A DNA stretch of 64,000 bases from positions 12,794,816 to 12,858,815 of the forward strand of contig OU015539.1 in assembly GCA_907165065.1 (NCBI GenBank), written 5' to 3'. The number at the start of each line of letters is the position of its first letter. The stretch's first letter is position 1. This DNA is from Caprimulgus europaeus (taxonomy: Eukaryota; Chordata; Aves; Caprimulgiformes; Caprimulgidae). Below the pieces are notes generated by a model. That model did not search any database. It saw only the letters and a program-made list of their open reading frames with translations, and was not told the DNA's origin. Below, one piece after another: positions 33,216-46,853 of the stretch. The position numbers and the translations under genes were made by a program.

Positions 33216-35391
33216 TTAGCCTCGTTCTCTTTTTCTCTCTCTTTTTGCTGACACATCTATGAGAGAGAGAGCGAGAGAAAGGATATTCAGTGATTTCAGT
33301 AGCACTGACCAGGCTCACCCAGCTGAAGGCATCAACATCTGGGTAAGGAAAACGACTGCACTGTTATTACTCCAGTTCTGTTTGGGACTTTAACATAGCA
33401 TACATGTTCTGAATGCTCAACAAAACTCACATAAAAGTTAAACTCGAGAATCCAAACTCATGTAGACCTGTTCACACATGTAATTTACAATGACTTTGCT
33501 GCTTGAGCAGTGAAGTGTATGCCAAATATTTAAAAAAATAAATTATATAGCACACCAGGTACATGCTGCTATTTGTATGCACCTGATTATATTTGGAGCT
33601 GAACATTTTAAAGTCACATCTGCCTCAGATGGATTTTAGAAATGTCTTGGAGCATTCGATCACATTATATAATAAAACTGCCTTCAACAGGTACATGGCA
33701 CAGCATCCTGGCACTTCTGGAATGGGAGACAAGCACTCCAGCTTCTCCGTTCCTGCTGTGCTTTAATGTACCCCAGTGTCCTGTCAGTACCCACCAGCAA
33801 TTCAACTTGTACAAGTTAACCTTAACCTTTTGGGGTTTTTTTATTTTTTTATGTTTTAAAATGCATCCAGCCTTGCTTCTTGACCACAAATAGCAAAGCT
33901 TCATGGGGCTTTAATGTTCACTGAACTGAGTATGAGGTGTAGAGCTAATAATACAGGAGAGAGACCAAGCCTAGATAAGGCATGCTTTCACCAGAAAAAA
34001 CTTGTGCAATGTGACAATAACATATGTTTTTAGGGTTATACCTTAGCTATAAAGGAAAGGCAAAAAGTCTTTACAGTGGGAGAGTGACATACTTAGTCTT
34101 AGGCCTCATCAGACTGTTTATATACTTCAATACCTTGAAAAAGCAATGCACTTAACAACAAATTAGCACGGCAATAGGCCTCCTTTTTTTGTGAACTTAC
34201 AGCTCTTGACACAAATTTATCTGCCAAAAATCATAAGATTAGTTCTTTACACTAAGTAAAACATGACAGATTTACTGATTTCAGTGACTGACTTTCAAGT
34301 TTTTAATTATGCAAAACTCAAGTTTCCTAATTTAGTCTGAAAACTGTGTATGTTAGGTATACCATTTAAAAAATTCTATATAGGACATACATTTACATGA
34401 AAAAAGGCTTAAAATAGAGAATGCATAACTAATACACTACCTTTTTGCCACCAGGTCCACGGTACATTAATTTCATTTAAAATGCACTGACCATACAGGA
34501 TAAATTGATTTTCCTTTATATGTTGTTGACAGCCATGTTTATTGTGCAGTGAAATGTAGTGTAGTTTCAAGCTGACTATATCCATCAACACAGGGCAATA
34601 TGCTGACTACTGGGCCAGATGAAGACATACATTACTCTGAGAGCAAAACACTCATTCGTATACAGCAATGTCTTCTCCTGAGGATCACCATGGTAATTTA
34701 TGATGCCTCCAACGCCATTACTTTACAACTGACACCAATTTGGCAATTTGTATACTAACATGCATGTACATAAAAGAATACAGGATTGTGGCAAATGTGA
34801 GATGTAAAACTATTTTAATACTATTCTAAGTTAAGTGCCATGCTACAGGTATTTGGCATGTACAGGAGGCTGTAGGTTCAGTCAGCTGTTCATTGCAAAG
34901 AAGAACAGGAGTTTTGCTGAGGGCCTGCATGTAGGACCCATTTAGGGCTGTCCATTGTTGTCAGAAGGTTTGGAGTAAGTATATCAAAGATACCATCTTT
35001 TGAAAGAGGATATATTTATTGTGAAACTATAATAAGTTACAAACATAGTAAGTCAACACTGAAACATTTATTGAGACAAACAGCTATATAATTTGAGATA
35101 AATCAAATGTATCATGTAATGGTTGCTCCATCTTTTAAAATACTACTAAAAAATTTGTAACTAGTATGCGGGCAATTAGAAAGTTGGTGACAAATTAAAA
35201 AAATTAAATTGTCATTGATGCAAAAGTTGTCATTTATTATTTAGCTACAGCAAAGGAAAGAAGACATACTTGAATTCATAAGATGATTTTCCATCTTTTA
35301 CTTTCCCAAAGGTACTTATTCACTATGGCTAAGGAGTTTGTCTTTAGCTGTTTCTAACGCAATTTTGGCCTGACCTTTCAATCCTAACACA

Positions 35392-36685
35392 GGGAAAGAG
35401 CACCTTTACTAGTATCTGTGCCTGGGAAGATCATGGAACAGATCCTCCTAGAAGCTATGCTGAAGCACATGGAGGACAGGGAGGTGATTCAAGACAGCCA
35501 GCACGGCTTTACTGTGGGCAGGTCCTGCCTGACCATCTAGTGACTTTTTACTATGAAGTAACTGCATCAGTAGACAATGGAAGAGCTATGGATGTAATCT
35601 CTCTGGATTTCTGCAAGGCCTGTGACACAGTCTGCCACAATATCCTTCTCTCTAAGTTGGAGAGATATGGATTTGATGGGTGGACTGTTCAGTGGGTAAG
35701 AAACTGGCTGTATGATTGCATCCAAATGGTGTCCCTCAAGGGTCCGTACTGGGGCCAGTGCTGTTTAGTATCTTCATTAATGATATTGACAGTGGGATTG
35801 AGTGCACCCCCAGCAAGTTCTCTAATGACACCAACCTGGGTGGTGGACGATGCCATCCAGAGGGGCCTGTACAGGCTGGAGAAGTGGGCCCGGATGAGCC
35901 TCAAGAGGTTCAACAAGGCCAAGTGCAGGGTTCTGCACCTGACATGGGACAATCCTCATTATGGAGACAGGCTGGGAGATGATGTGTTGAGAAGTAGCCC
36001 TGAGGAAAAGGACTTGGGGGGAGTAATGGATGAAAAGCTGGACATGAGCCACCAACATTCATCTGCAGCCCAGAAGGCCAACAGCATCCTGGGCTACATC
36101 AAAAGAGGTGTGGTCAGAATACAGAGAGAGCTGATTCTGCCCCTCTACTCTGCTCTGGTTGAGACCCCATCTGCAGTGCTGCATTCAGTTTTGGAGCCCT
36201 CAACACAAGAAGGACATGGACCTGTTGGAGCAAGTCCAGAGGAGGCCACAAAAATTATCAAAGCGCTGAAGCACCTCTCCTATGAAAACAGGCTGAGCGA
36301 GTTGGGGTTGCTCAGCCTGGAGAAGAGAAGGCCCTGGGGAGACCTTATAGCAGCCTTCTAGTACCTGAAAGATGCCCGTAAGAAAGCTGGGGAAGAACTG
36401 TTCACAAGGGCATGTAGAAATACAATGAGGTGTAATGGTTTTAAACTAGAAAAAGGTAGATTTAGGTTGGCTGTTAGGAAAACGTTCTTCAATATGAGAG
36501 TGGTAGATCATTGGAACAGGTTTCCCAGAGACGTAGTGGAGGCCCCATCCCTGGAGTTATTCAAGGTCAGGCTGGATGGGACTCTGAGCAACCTGCTCTA
36601 GTGAAGATGTCCCTGCTCACTGGAGGGGGGTTAGACTTGATAACCTTTGAAGGTCCCTTCCAACCCAAACCATTCTATGATTATA
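35392..36685 (+). mobile_element. CR1 LINE fragment with reverse-transcriptase remnants
   Basis: A 5'-truncated CR1 non-LTR retrotransposon, antisense to SOX6. Recognisable ORF2 pieces in order: [14 protein letters not shown] and DSQHGFT (about 35420-35515), DVISLDFCKACDTVCHNILL (about 35590-35655), [20 protein letters not shown] (about 35727-35785), [36 protein letters not shown] and LPLYSAL. It ends with the CR1 3' tail (AAGGTCCCTTCCAACCCAAA then CCATTCTATGATT). It is dead: frame changes and stops break ORF2, and the RT active-site tract usually read FADDTKL is FSNDTNL here. Extent is judged by eye. Confidence 0.93.
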
Positions 36686-36724
36686 GGCCAGCTTTTTAAT
36701 CTGGATATCATTTAAATAGAATGG

Positions 36725-36747
36725 AAAAAAAAAGGGGGGGGGGGGGG
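36725..36747. repeat. A9G14 homopolymer pair
   Basis: Nine A followed by fourteen G, about 40 bp past the CR1 tail. Long G runs are rare and error-prone in sequencing, so the exact length is uncertain. Confidence 0.8.
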
Positions 36748-38141
36748 AAGTCGAGAAAAAAACCCATAAATTATCTATTTTCAGAGAAAGGTTATGTTAG
36801 AAAACAATTTTTACTTTGACTAATAAATTGCAACCATCCCAAGAAGGCCAAGCAGCTCTGGCTGTATCTGCTTTAAGCAAGTTCATACTTGAAGGATTTG
36901 AAAAAGGAGCCAAAGAGTTGATGTTCTTTGTGCTTGATCTCTGGGGAAATATTTGTGAGTTTACCCATAGGCCATCACAAACGCATCTGCAAAATGAATT
37001 TCTGCAAATAACTAAAGTAATATAATCTCCATGTTCTTCTAACTATCTCAGAACTACAGAATTATATTCAGCATATAAAGAAAATGCTTCCATTACCATG
37101 TGATTCTACGTGGGGAGCCAGAAATCTTCAGTAACTTTTTAACTTAGAAATGAGGTGCTAATAATATAAAAAGCACATACATTCAGTGAGCTCTTACAAG
37201 TCGAAACACATAAGAACAAGCTTTCAAACTGGTTGTTCTTAGGTACTTTGTCCAGTCAATCAGATATTTAGACACTATTGTGCCCTATATAAACAATTTC
37301 AGCAGGTTTTACAAAGTATGGATTTTTTTTTATTGCAACAATTATAGTATTGACAGAGGCTGAAAGAGATGCTTGAAATTTTCAAACAAAAGATATATAC
37401 AACTGCAAAGAAGTACGTGTCTTCTTCCTAAAACTATTTTCATAAAAGTCTAATAAATAATACCAAAAATAAAAGATAAAATAAAAATGTACTACTAATG
37501 AAGAGTGAGAAGAGAGGAGGAAATTGGTAATTGTCTCTCTATGGCAATTAATGCTTTATCTGCTCGTTACTGTTCAAACTGCAATCGCAGGAGGAGATTT
37601 TGATTTTCAGAATTAGGAGCAGCTTGGTCAGAATTCAAAATTATTGTAAAAGACGTACAGTTTGGCTGCCCTAATGGCTTACTTGGCAAAGAAAACTACA
37701 CTTCGGCCTAAAGGCTGGGGCTGTCCTCAAAGTGACATTTTTAGCTTCTGAGGGTGTGGACTGCCTCACTTCCTAGATGCTTTGCATTTGCTCAACTTGT
37801 CACGACTTTGATTTAAAACTAAAACCAGATTAGAGCAGAATGATCGCTTTTTGTGGATATATGGCAGGCAACTCCTCTGTGGAAGCTGGTTTCCCAACTA
37901 GACTCTAGGGACAATACTGAGTCAAAGAAAACCACAGAATGAATCTAAAAATGTTACAGCTTCATTAACGTAATTTCAAACAATATTTTTGTTCCAAAAC
38001 AGACTGATGGCTCTCTAATGACAGTGCAGAGGAAGAAGAACCCCTGTTCTTTAGGAAAGAAAAGAACTTGATAATTAACAGGAAAGAAACATTTTCACAT
38101 TAATTAAATGTTAAGAAACATGAAGCATCAATTGTTACATT

Positions 38142-38160
38142 GTTTATTTATTTATTTATT
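38142..38160. repeat. (TTTA)n microsatellite
   Basis: Short perfect TTTA/ATTT run in a SOX6 intron; about four to five units. Confidence 0.85.
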
Positions 38161-41100
38161 CCTGCTCATTTATCTGAGTTTCTCAGCTTTTATATCAACA
38201 ACAATTTGAGGACAGGCATGTTCCCTGTAATCTTGTCCACATTAGGGTTAATCCTATTTTCTTTAACAAGATGTTAAAATGTTGCATTTTATACATCATC
38301 TATCACAACAAAACCTCAGACATGTTACTAGAATGCAAACAGTAATAAAGGTGATAGAAAGGAGCAAAAAAAGGTTGAGAAAAAGACAAGGAAAGAACAA
38401 GAAAAGAAGTGACAGCAAAAAGAAACAGATTTTTATCAGTCACTCTGTTATTCCTTAATTACTCTTCACACTCTGTCCACTGATTCATGTTTGGAGTGAT
38501 ACACTTCTTTGACTCCCATCAGATAACAAACCTTTGGCTACTCTGGGGAATATACTGCATGCCATCTTCCACAGACATATGCCAAGACAGGATACATAGA
38601 AATAAAGACAATTTTTCTAGGTTCCTAGTGTGAAAGTGACTGGTTAGTAGTAAAGCTCGTATCATCAGTTATTCATTAAGCTGAGATGACATTTTTGTCT
38701 ACTTTGGAAAAGACTGGTTGTGGCTTCCAAAATATCTGGCCCTGTCTGTGGTAACACAGCTAGCTCTGCTAGCAGCTTGCACTGGAGAGACTAGAACCTA
38801 ATGAGCCTGCAAACAGGAGTCACTCTTTTACTACTAGAGATGAGTTACTCATAAACATGGAAATGCCATAAAAACAGGGAGCATGAAATACTAGCTTGGC
38901 AGTCCCCCTTCCTGCTCTTAACCTGTGGACAGACAAATGTAGTCTTTATGAAAGATATAGCAGTATTTCAAATCAAATAAAAAAATGTAAATCTGGAAAA
39001 AATGACAAAAGCAGCTTTGGAAAGTTTAGAATACAAGAATAATCATTCAACTATTATTTCGAGTTATGAAGTTCAATGTTCAGTTTTGGAGAAGGTTACA
39101 AAAATTACTACTCCACTGTAATCTAGCTGACCTAGCAGTGTTAGTGTAACATTCTTCTGTTTTGCCCCTTGCCTGCCTCCCCATCCACATTCAGAAGACT
39201 TTCTTATTCATTACCAGCAAGAGAGGCAAAATAAATGGGTATCTCATGAACTATTGTGATTACTGGCATGTCTTGTCATCACTAGGCAAAACTAACACCC
39301 ACTTGGAAACATGACTAGCTCCGGGACGGGGATGCCTGTAGTCACACAGTGGCATAAATGTTCTGCAGGGAAGTGTCTTGTTTGTCAAGCTGCTTTCATT
39401 CCAAATGCTAAACAAATATTATTCAGCTGGGATTTGAGGGCTGAACATTTCTCATAGGCTGCATGTCAGTGAATGAAAAGGGAGGGGAAAAAACTGAGAA
39501 AGACATGAGTGATTCATGAAATACTGGAATATTTAAATAGGCTCTAAAATATTTCACCTGCAAGGGTTCTGAAATGTGCTAAGTAAATACTAAGAGGTGG
39601 GAATACACTGTAGCACAGGCCGGCCACATCCATGCAACACTCAGTTGTGATAAGGCTTCTATTTTTCCTGTTAAGAGACTTCATTCTCTTTAAGACATCA
39701 ACAAGAAGAACCAAAAGGGAATTCCCTAAGGTCAGCTCTGAGGAAACATAAACCTCTAATTCAATAACTCCGCTACTGCACTGAAAAAGGCCTTATTATT
39801 GCAACATCCATATGGAGTCAATTGGACATTAATGACTAATCAATCCCTCCCCTTTCTATTCTACTTACAGTGTCACAAGCCATGTTTAGATTAGCCCATT
39901 TCCTGCTTAGGATCGCTCAAGATGTCTTTTGTTCTTTCAGGGCTGGCCTGATGGAGGCAGCTTAAACAAACACACGACCCAAGTGGTGCAGGAGTTATAA
40001 ACTGCCATATGTGAATGAACAAAGGGGCCATACTAAAGCCTTTTGTGGTATTTGTTAATGTTTTTCATCTGAGTTTAAAAAGACCTAATGACTTTGTGGT
40101 GAGCTGATGCATGTGGCTCGTGGCTTTGCAAAATGAAGGAAATTCTAGCCAGTTATATATCAGCATATATTTTCCAAAGTGCCTTGTTTTCAGTTTTGGT
40201 GGCAGTGAGTTTACTTTTTTAGTACATTTGTTTTACATATGCAAGTAAAATTCTTAATCTCAATTAGAACACAGCGCCAGTTTTCACAGCCATCCTCACA
40301 ACCTAAATATACATCTTTCCACATCTGAAACTCTAGAGCCAAAATTAATAGTGAACTATCTTCTGTGTGTGAAATCAAATCAACTATTCTCTGCTCTGTC
40401 AGTGGTAGCAGTTCACTCACCAGTGTTTAAAGCCAAATTGTTAGTTGGGTCATATTAAATACTGCAGCAATATTTCTAAATAAGCTATTAGTACATCCAT
40501 ACTCCACAGCCAGACATGCCCAAATCTACATAATGTAAGTGAATTAAAACTGCTAAATGTAACTACTTTCTTCATGGCTTACACAAACATTTTAGATTTC
40601 TTGACCATATTTTACTGCAAAATCATGGAAAACTGGCATGGAATACAGCTAAAAAAATACATTAATATTTCAAATTACATGGAATATCAACTGAATTAAT
40701 CAGCACTTAAGGCTTAAGCCCTCAGTGGCCTACATAGTCCCACTTGAGCTGTAACGTTAGAGCATGAGAAGTTATTCTGTGAAGACCCATGAAACATCTA
40801 AATAGAAATTGGGATGAAAAAGAAGCCTCTACTATAAATTTTGGGAAGTATGTGTCATAAGATTTTGCAATCATGTGCCACTTGCAGGCTTCAAGACCCT
40901 TCACAGATAATTAAAATGCTAACAACCCCATTCTGATGTAGATATTATGGATAGAAAAAATGTGAAACATATTTGAGTTATTCAACCTAAGAAATGACAG
41001 CAGAAGTAAGGGATTGCCAGTCATCAGGTCTAACTACAATCAACATTCCCACAAAAACTATGGTTGTTTCCCTTTGATATTTCATTTCACAGTCAAATGG

Positions 41101-44029
41101 GAAAGTGGAGGCCCACAGAAAGGCAAACCATGGACAAAACAGCCCAGCCAAGAGAAACATCGCTAACAGTTTTTAGGTATCTGGCAAGATCCATCAATAC
41201 TGCAAATTGATTTGTTGGTTTGTTTGGTGGGGTTTTTTTGTTTGTTTCAGAAAAACTGTTTTTCTAACAGATAAACAATTGTTGTTACTACATTAATCAT
41301 AATCAAAGTCAAAACAATACACAGAGGAATGAACTATTCTATTTAAAATTAAAATGTTCCCATCTTTATTGCCAGTGGAGCAGTTACTCGCATAATTTCA
41401 AATTTCTCCTGACAAGTGTCACTTAGAACATTCAGAAAAAATGATACTCATTTAAAACACAGAGGTTATTTCTGCAGTCTTCAGTCATTCCTAACAATTT
41501 GTTGGGTTTTTCTAAATATTGCCTGAACAAGGGCCACCAGACTTGATCCATTCATATTTTAGTCAACGCTTTGTTTTAAGATGAAGAAATGACGGAAATT
41601 CACCACAAAGAAAAAAGGCAGCCTGACTTCGTATTCGATGGATGCTTTGTTCAAGGTGTGTCTGAGCACTGTTAATAAACAACTTTGCTTGTTCCTATGT
41701 GGCAAAACAATGAATTTTAAAAGCTTAAGTACAATATGGATATGAAAGGGAATGGGAGAGAAGTTTACAAAACCATCTCCCTCAAATTATACGATACTAT
41801 TGAAATGCAGAATACTTTGGAAACAGTTTTAATGTGTCTTGGAATCAGTGCTTCAGCGGCCCATTTCCTGCATTCAATCTGCAATTGAATTTGTCACCTT
41901 CTAGTATATGCAACATCATTCTTTGTATCAATATAACTAATTCTCTTCATCCAGTGTTTGCTGTTCTCACTTGTCATATCATATCAGTAATTAGATGGCA
42001 AGGACCTAGGGCTAGGATACGCATATGCCATTTCTTCTTGCCTTTCACAAGGGGTGTTGATATAATAGTAATTAATAATGTAATTAGTATATAATATATC
42101 ATGAAGGGAGGGAAGCAAAAGCAGCATGATCACAGGAGCTGTAAGTTAACAAGTAATAATGAATGTCAGGAAAAACTCTTAGGCTAATTTTTCAAATATG
42201 CTGCACCTGTGCATTTGGGATTTGTGACTGAAGCCAGGAAGATGTTTTACAAAGAGGACAATGCCATGTCCAAACAAGTTGCTACATTTACCTGGTTTGG
42301 GTAAAAAATAGGAGATTTGCCATGAAATAGGTGCTTATGTGAAAATTTACACGTTACCCTTTTTTGAAATACTGCACTTCCTGTGAAACTCCCCCTGCCA
42401 AATTGAAAATATAATCATTTAATATTTGCAGAAGCTGTGAAGATACTGTAATGCCCACCTCACACACATTTTGGACCACTGAATCTGTAAAATTAATTCA
42501 AAGTAAAAATTAAGAAAATATTGTCACCTTGGTACTAAGTTCTGCACTAAACACAACACTTGCTTAGATACTTGGCGTATCTACATGGAAGAAAGGTAGA
42601 TGCTCTTAAGCACTTTTCTATTGCCGAGATACTGATCCCAGATTCCTGATCTGTTGAGTTATTCTGAAAAATTTAAGCACATCACTCAAGTATCAGGCAC
42701 AATCAAATAGATTAACAGGTCTTAAAAATCGCAACCACAATTAATGAAGGCCACCTCTTAGCATCTGGTCTAATTAACCAAGATAGCAAGTTATTTTGTC
42801 TTGAAATAATAAAGATATGCTTATGGGATTTTTTTTTAAATAAAAGATCTATAACAAGAATTCAGGGGAATAAAAATTCCAGTACTTGAGCTTACTGCAT
42901 TCTCTCTGGAAACACTTCTTTGTTTTCAGACAGCTTTCCCTGTTTTCTGATTTTCATCTTTCCCCTCTCAACTGCCCTAGCAACTATTACAAATATTTAT
43001 GTGTGACAAATACTGGCTTGGAGAGGCATTCTTTCCTCCAGTATTTATGAAGCACTGTCACTAGAGTAGGTGATGCTTTGCCACGCATGTACTACCTGCT
43101 GTTTACACCTCTGCATAGGAGGGTGTTAAACAAGTTACCTCACAGGTTTGGATTGTGTTGGCAGTCTGTCAAGATCGATCTGCCTGCACATAGATGGTTC
43201 CCTTTCACCTACCTCTTCAGCTGCTCAAAGTCAGCCTTTCTGGAGTTAAGAAGGAACTGTGTCATCCTTTTCTATAAGCAATTATCTACTAATGGGCATA
43301 TAGGAGAATGTTGAGGCTTTGAGTATATGCTAGAGGTGCTCCTTTAAGAAAGTGCTGATCTGCTTTTTACTTAATAGACTTGCATAATGTCATGATGTCT
43401 TCTCTATCACCAGGTAAGGAGAAAATTAAGATTTGACAGATGGACAGGAATTCACAGTTGGACAAGGTGGCAGTTTCTCATCACCCTTAGATATCAGTCT
43501 GGTGGTCTCTCTGTAGCTCCTTTTTCTCATGTTTCTTGCCACATGGCCAAGAAGCTACCTTCTGCATTGCAAAGGCTCCCTGTCTCCCCATTTAGCCCAT
43601 TTCTCTCCTCCACATGATTCCCCATTCACACAGATCCCACCACATTATTTAAAACTGCCTTTATCTAAACTAGCAGGCATGTACCTATCCTCAGAACTAT
43701 GGTCCATGCTTAACGCACACTGGTCGATTAGCATCAAAGGAAGGAAGCAGCAAGTGCTAAACACAAAGTTTACAGAATCAAGAAAACCACTGTGTGAGAA
43801 ATAGAACAAATGAAAACATCAAAACCTGACTCAGAAGAAAAAGTCTTTCTGTATGTTGTCCCAGATGTCAAACTGTGAGGCCAAATATTTAATTCACACG
43901 CCCCTGATTCTAATATATTAACACAAATGAGCATGGAACTAAATGTTGAGTACTAATACAGCATTTTCATCTGTCTACATCTGCTTTATAAAAATGAATT
44001 TAGCTTTACAATGCATCTGATTTTTCACT

Positions 44030-44135
44030 TGGGAAAATAGGACACAGATAAGTTATTTCTCTTTTACAAAATCACACAGTGAGGCAGTGGCTAAACAATA
44101 AAGTCAGATGTTTTTGCCTGGAGCCCAGGACCCAA
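44030..44135 (+). repeat. MIR-like ancient SINE fragment
   Basis: GGGAAAATAGGACACAGATA, then AAATCACACAGTGAGGCAGT and GGAGCCCAGGACCC follow the MIR consensus order 'GGGAAACTGAGGCACAGAGAGG ... GGTCACACAG-GAG-CAGTGGC ... GAACCCAGG'. Diverged, and only the 3' half of the element is visible. Identification is from memory. Confidence 0.6.
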
Positions 44136-44367
44136 GCAAGAAAATGATATTTTAACAGAGTCAGTTCTTTGGCAGATCTTGATGGAATTTAAATCCCTGA
44201 CTATGACTGCTGAAGGAAACCACACTGCAACCTGAGCTAAGGTAAAATCAGTAATTGTCAACAGGAACGTTAGGTCTATTCTGCAGATTTATATCAACTA
44301 CAGAAAAAATCTCAACATATTTCCTAAAAATTTCCAAAGCATCTGACCACAGCCACAAAAACAGAAG

Positions 44368-44431
44368 GATCCATAAACATAGAGCACATTATACAAGCAT
44401 GAGATCCATAAACACAGAGCACATTATACAA
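44368..44431. repeat. 29-bp direct duplication
   Basis: GATCCATAAACAYAGAGCAC followed by ATTATACAA occurs at 44368-44396 and again at 44403-44431, with one mismatch (T/C). The 35-bp period suggests a recent local tandem duplication in a SOX6 intron. Confidence 0.9.
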
Positions 44432-46395
44432 TTCAAAAGAAGCAGCACTATCACCAAAAGTGAACATCTGTGAAAGGAAGATCTTTTTTAGAACTTGAAG
44501 CAAAAAACCATATTCAGATCATCCAATACTCTCAGATAACTAAGAACTAAACACTTTAGGTTCCCCCACCTGGAATGTAAACAGGGATCACCTATGGCTC
44601 CTGACTGTATTCTGCATGCTCTGGTCAGTTGATGTATGTCAGTCACGTTCAAAAAGGGGTTTTAGCTAGAGCTAGATTCAAAGCTGTCTTGGTGTGTCCA
44701 TGCCAGTTAGCTGTATTTCAGTACTGACAGTCTCAAATGTTCAAAATTATGAAGCCGCCTACAGAAAGAATGCCGTTTCCTTTAAAATGATGAGGTTTGG
44801 AGAAAAAAAAAAATCCTTGTTTAGTTCTATAATTGGCTGTTGTTTATAATTTTGCATACCAGTCACTGAACATTTATGAGGCTCTCAAATAATGTTTTTG
44901 AATTTTGCTAGGTATAAATGTATCATATATTTTAACATGACAACTGATATTTCCAGGTAATGACACAAGTCTAACAGCTGTGGATTATTCATCAATGGTG
45001 TCACAGTCAGTGGCAATGTTTTTGAATAAAGACTGAGCATGACTTTTAATGTAGATAGCCCAGTCCTGCTGGTGGCTAAGGAAGTAAAAGAGATGTTGCT
45101 TTATGTCATATTTAATATAAAACTCTTAAAAATTATTTTCAGGCCTCCATTCAGATGACAGTTAGGTCATTATGAGTAACACAAACTTTGAATACAACTT
45201 CATATGCTAGGTCATCTCTGAAGGTACGCCTAGTTACCACTAATCTTAAAAAAGGTTTCCTCCACTGGGCAGGGACAAAAAGTTAAGTTTTAAAAGCCAT
45301 TGAGCAGTATCCTTTCATATTTGTCTTATAATTGCATAGAGCTAAATTTAAAGAATTTCAACACTTATAATTAATGATTTAAAATAAATACACATGTAGC
45401 TTCAGCTTCTGATCAATGAGCCAGTACTGCAAGCACTCATTAAAGGAAAACATGATTCTGATCCTGTCAAACTCAGGCCACTGCCATACGTTATAGAAAA
45501 GACATAAGGAGTAGAGAGAAATCATTGCTAGATACTATTACAAAGGCAATGCATAAAACACAGAAGTCTGATGATATTTCTTATAAAAAATTACTTGAAC
45601 CTTATAGGCTGAGTCAAAGCTATGGGAACCAGGAGTACTTCCCAGATTGGGTCTATCTCAGCTGCCTGGTGGGATGAGACAGACATGTACCATGCCTCTG
45701 CACACTTTAGTTTCCTATGGAAACGCAGGTGTGCAGGTAAGCAGGGAGTGGAACTGCACTTCCATAGCCCCCTTGGTCTAGATCAGTTAGAGAATCAGGA
45801 TGAAGCACATACTGCACCTCCCCCAGTTTATGCCCAGCAGTGGGACTAAATTTAAGAGTCCCTGGCTCAGGAATCAATCTGTTACACTGTTCCCCCACCT
45901 CCTGCATAAAAAAAAGCCCTCTAGAAACAGCCAATACATTTCTAAATGTAGTAAATTTCATAATTCTGAAGTTCTAAAATTCTGGTGATAGGAGCAAAAC
46001 CATCTGATAGATCTAACAGCCGCACACTCACTCCGTCACAACTGCACTTAGACCTCAGACATCTGGATGTATTTCTAAGGTAGAAAGACAGGAGGTCAAA
46101 AGTTGACCACAAATATGTTACTTCAGAAATCTTTCTTTTCTATATGACTGTTATTTGCATAAAAGCACAAAACAAAACACATAAATATTATCTAAAGATG
46201 TCTACAGCAACTTGCGCTCAAATGATATCTAAAAAAAAACTGAAAAAAGTTTAAAAGTAAGTAACAATAACAAAATAGAAAGGAAGGTGCGAAACACACT
46301 AAGTCTTCAAAGAATGACTATGGCTATTAGGAACCTTTGATATTCAATTGAGATTATAACCTTGGCAACACACTAACATGCAACAAGGCTCTCTT

Positions 46396-46853
46396 CTTAG
46401 AGGAGGCCAAGGAAGAGCAACGAAGCTGGCGAAGGGTCTAGAGAACAAGTCCTGTGAGGAGCAGCTGAGGGAAATGGAGTTTAGTCCGGAGAAGAGAAGG
46501 CTGAGGGGAGACCTTACTGTACTCTACAACTCCCTGAAAGGAGGGTGTAGTGAGGTGGGCATCAGTCTCTCCCAAGTAACAAGCGATAGGACAAGAGGAA
46601 ATGGCCTCAAGTTGTGCCAGGGGAGGTTTAGATTGAATATTAGGAAAAAATTCTTCACTAAAAGGGTTATCAAGCATTGGAACAGGCTGCCCAGGGAAGT
46701 GGATGAGTCATTGTCCCTGGAAGTATTTAAAAGACATGTAGACATGGCGCTGAGGGACATGGTTTAGTGGTGGACTTGGCAGCGTTAGCTGAATGCTTGT
46801 ACTCAACGATCTTAAGGGTCTTTTCTAACCTAAATGATTCTATGGTTCTGTGA
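46396..46853 (+). mobile_element. CR1 LINE 3' fragment
   Basis: The last ~460 bp of a CR1 element, antisense to SOX6. An uninterrupted reading frame covers the ORF2 C-terminus ([60 protein letters not shown]). It stops at TAG (46765-46767) and is followed by the CR1 3' UTR and terminal GATTCTATGGTTCTGTGA. The tail differs from the 35392-36685 copy, suggesting a different CR1 subfamily. The open frame is a remnant, not a host gene. Confidence 0.92.

Noticed and set aside
35540..36361. 273-codon ORF as a host gene
   Set aside because: It is CR1 ORF2 with frame changes, missing active-site residues and the CR1 3' tail.
46378..46767. 129-codon ORF as a host gene
   Set aside because: It is the C-terminal end of CR1 ORF2 followed directly by the CR1 3' UTR and tail.
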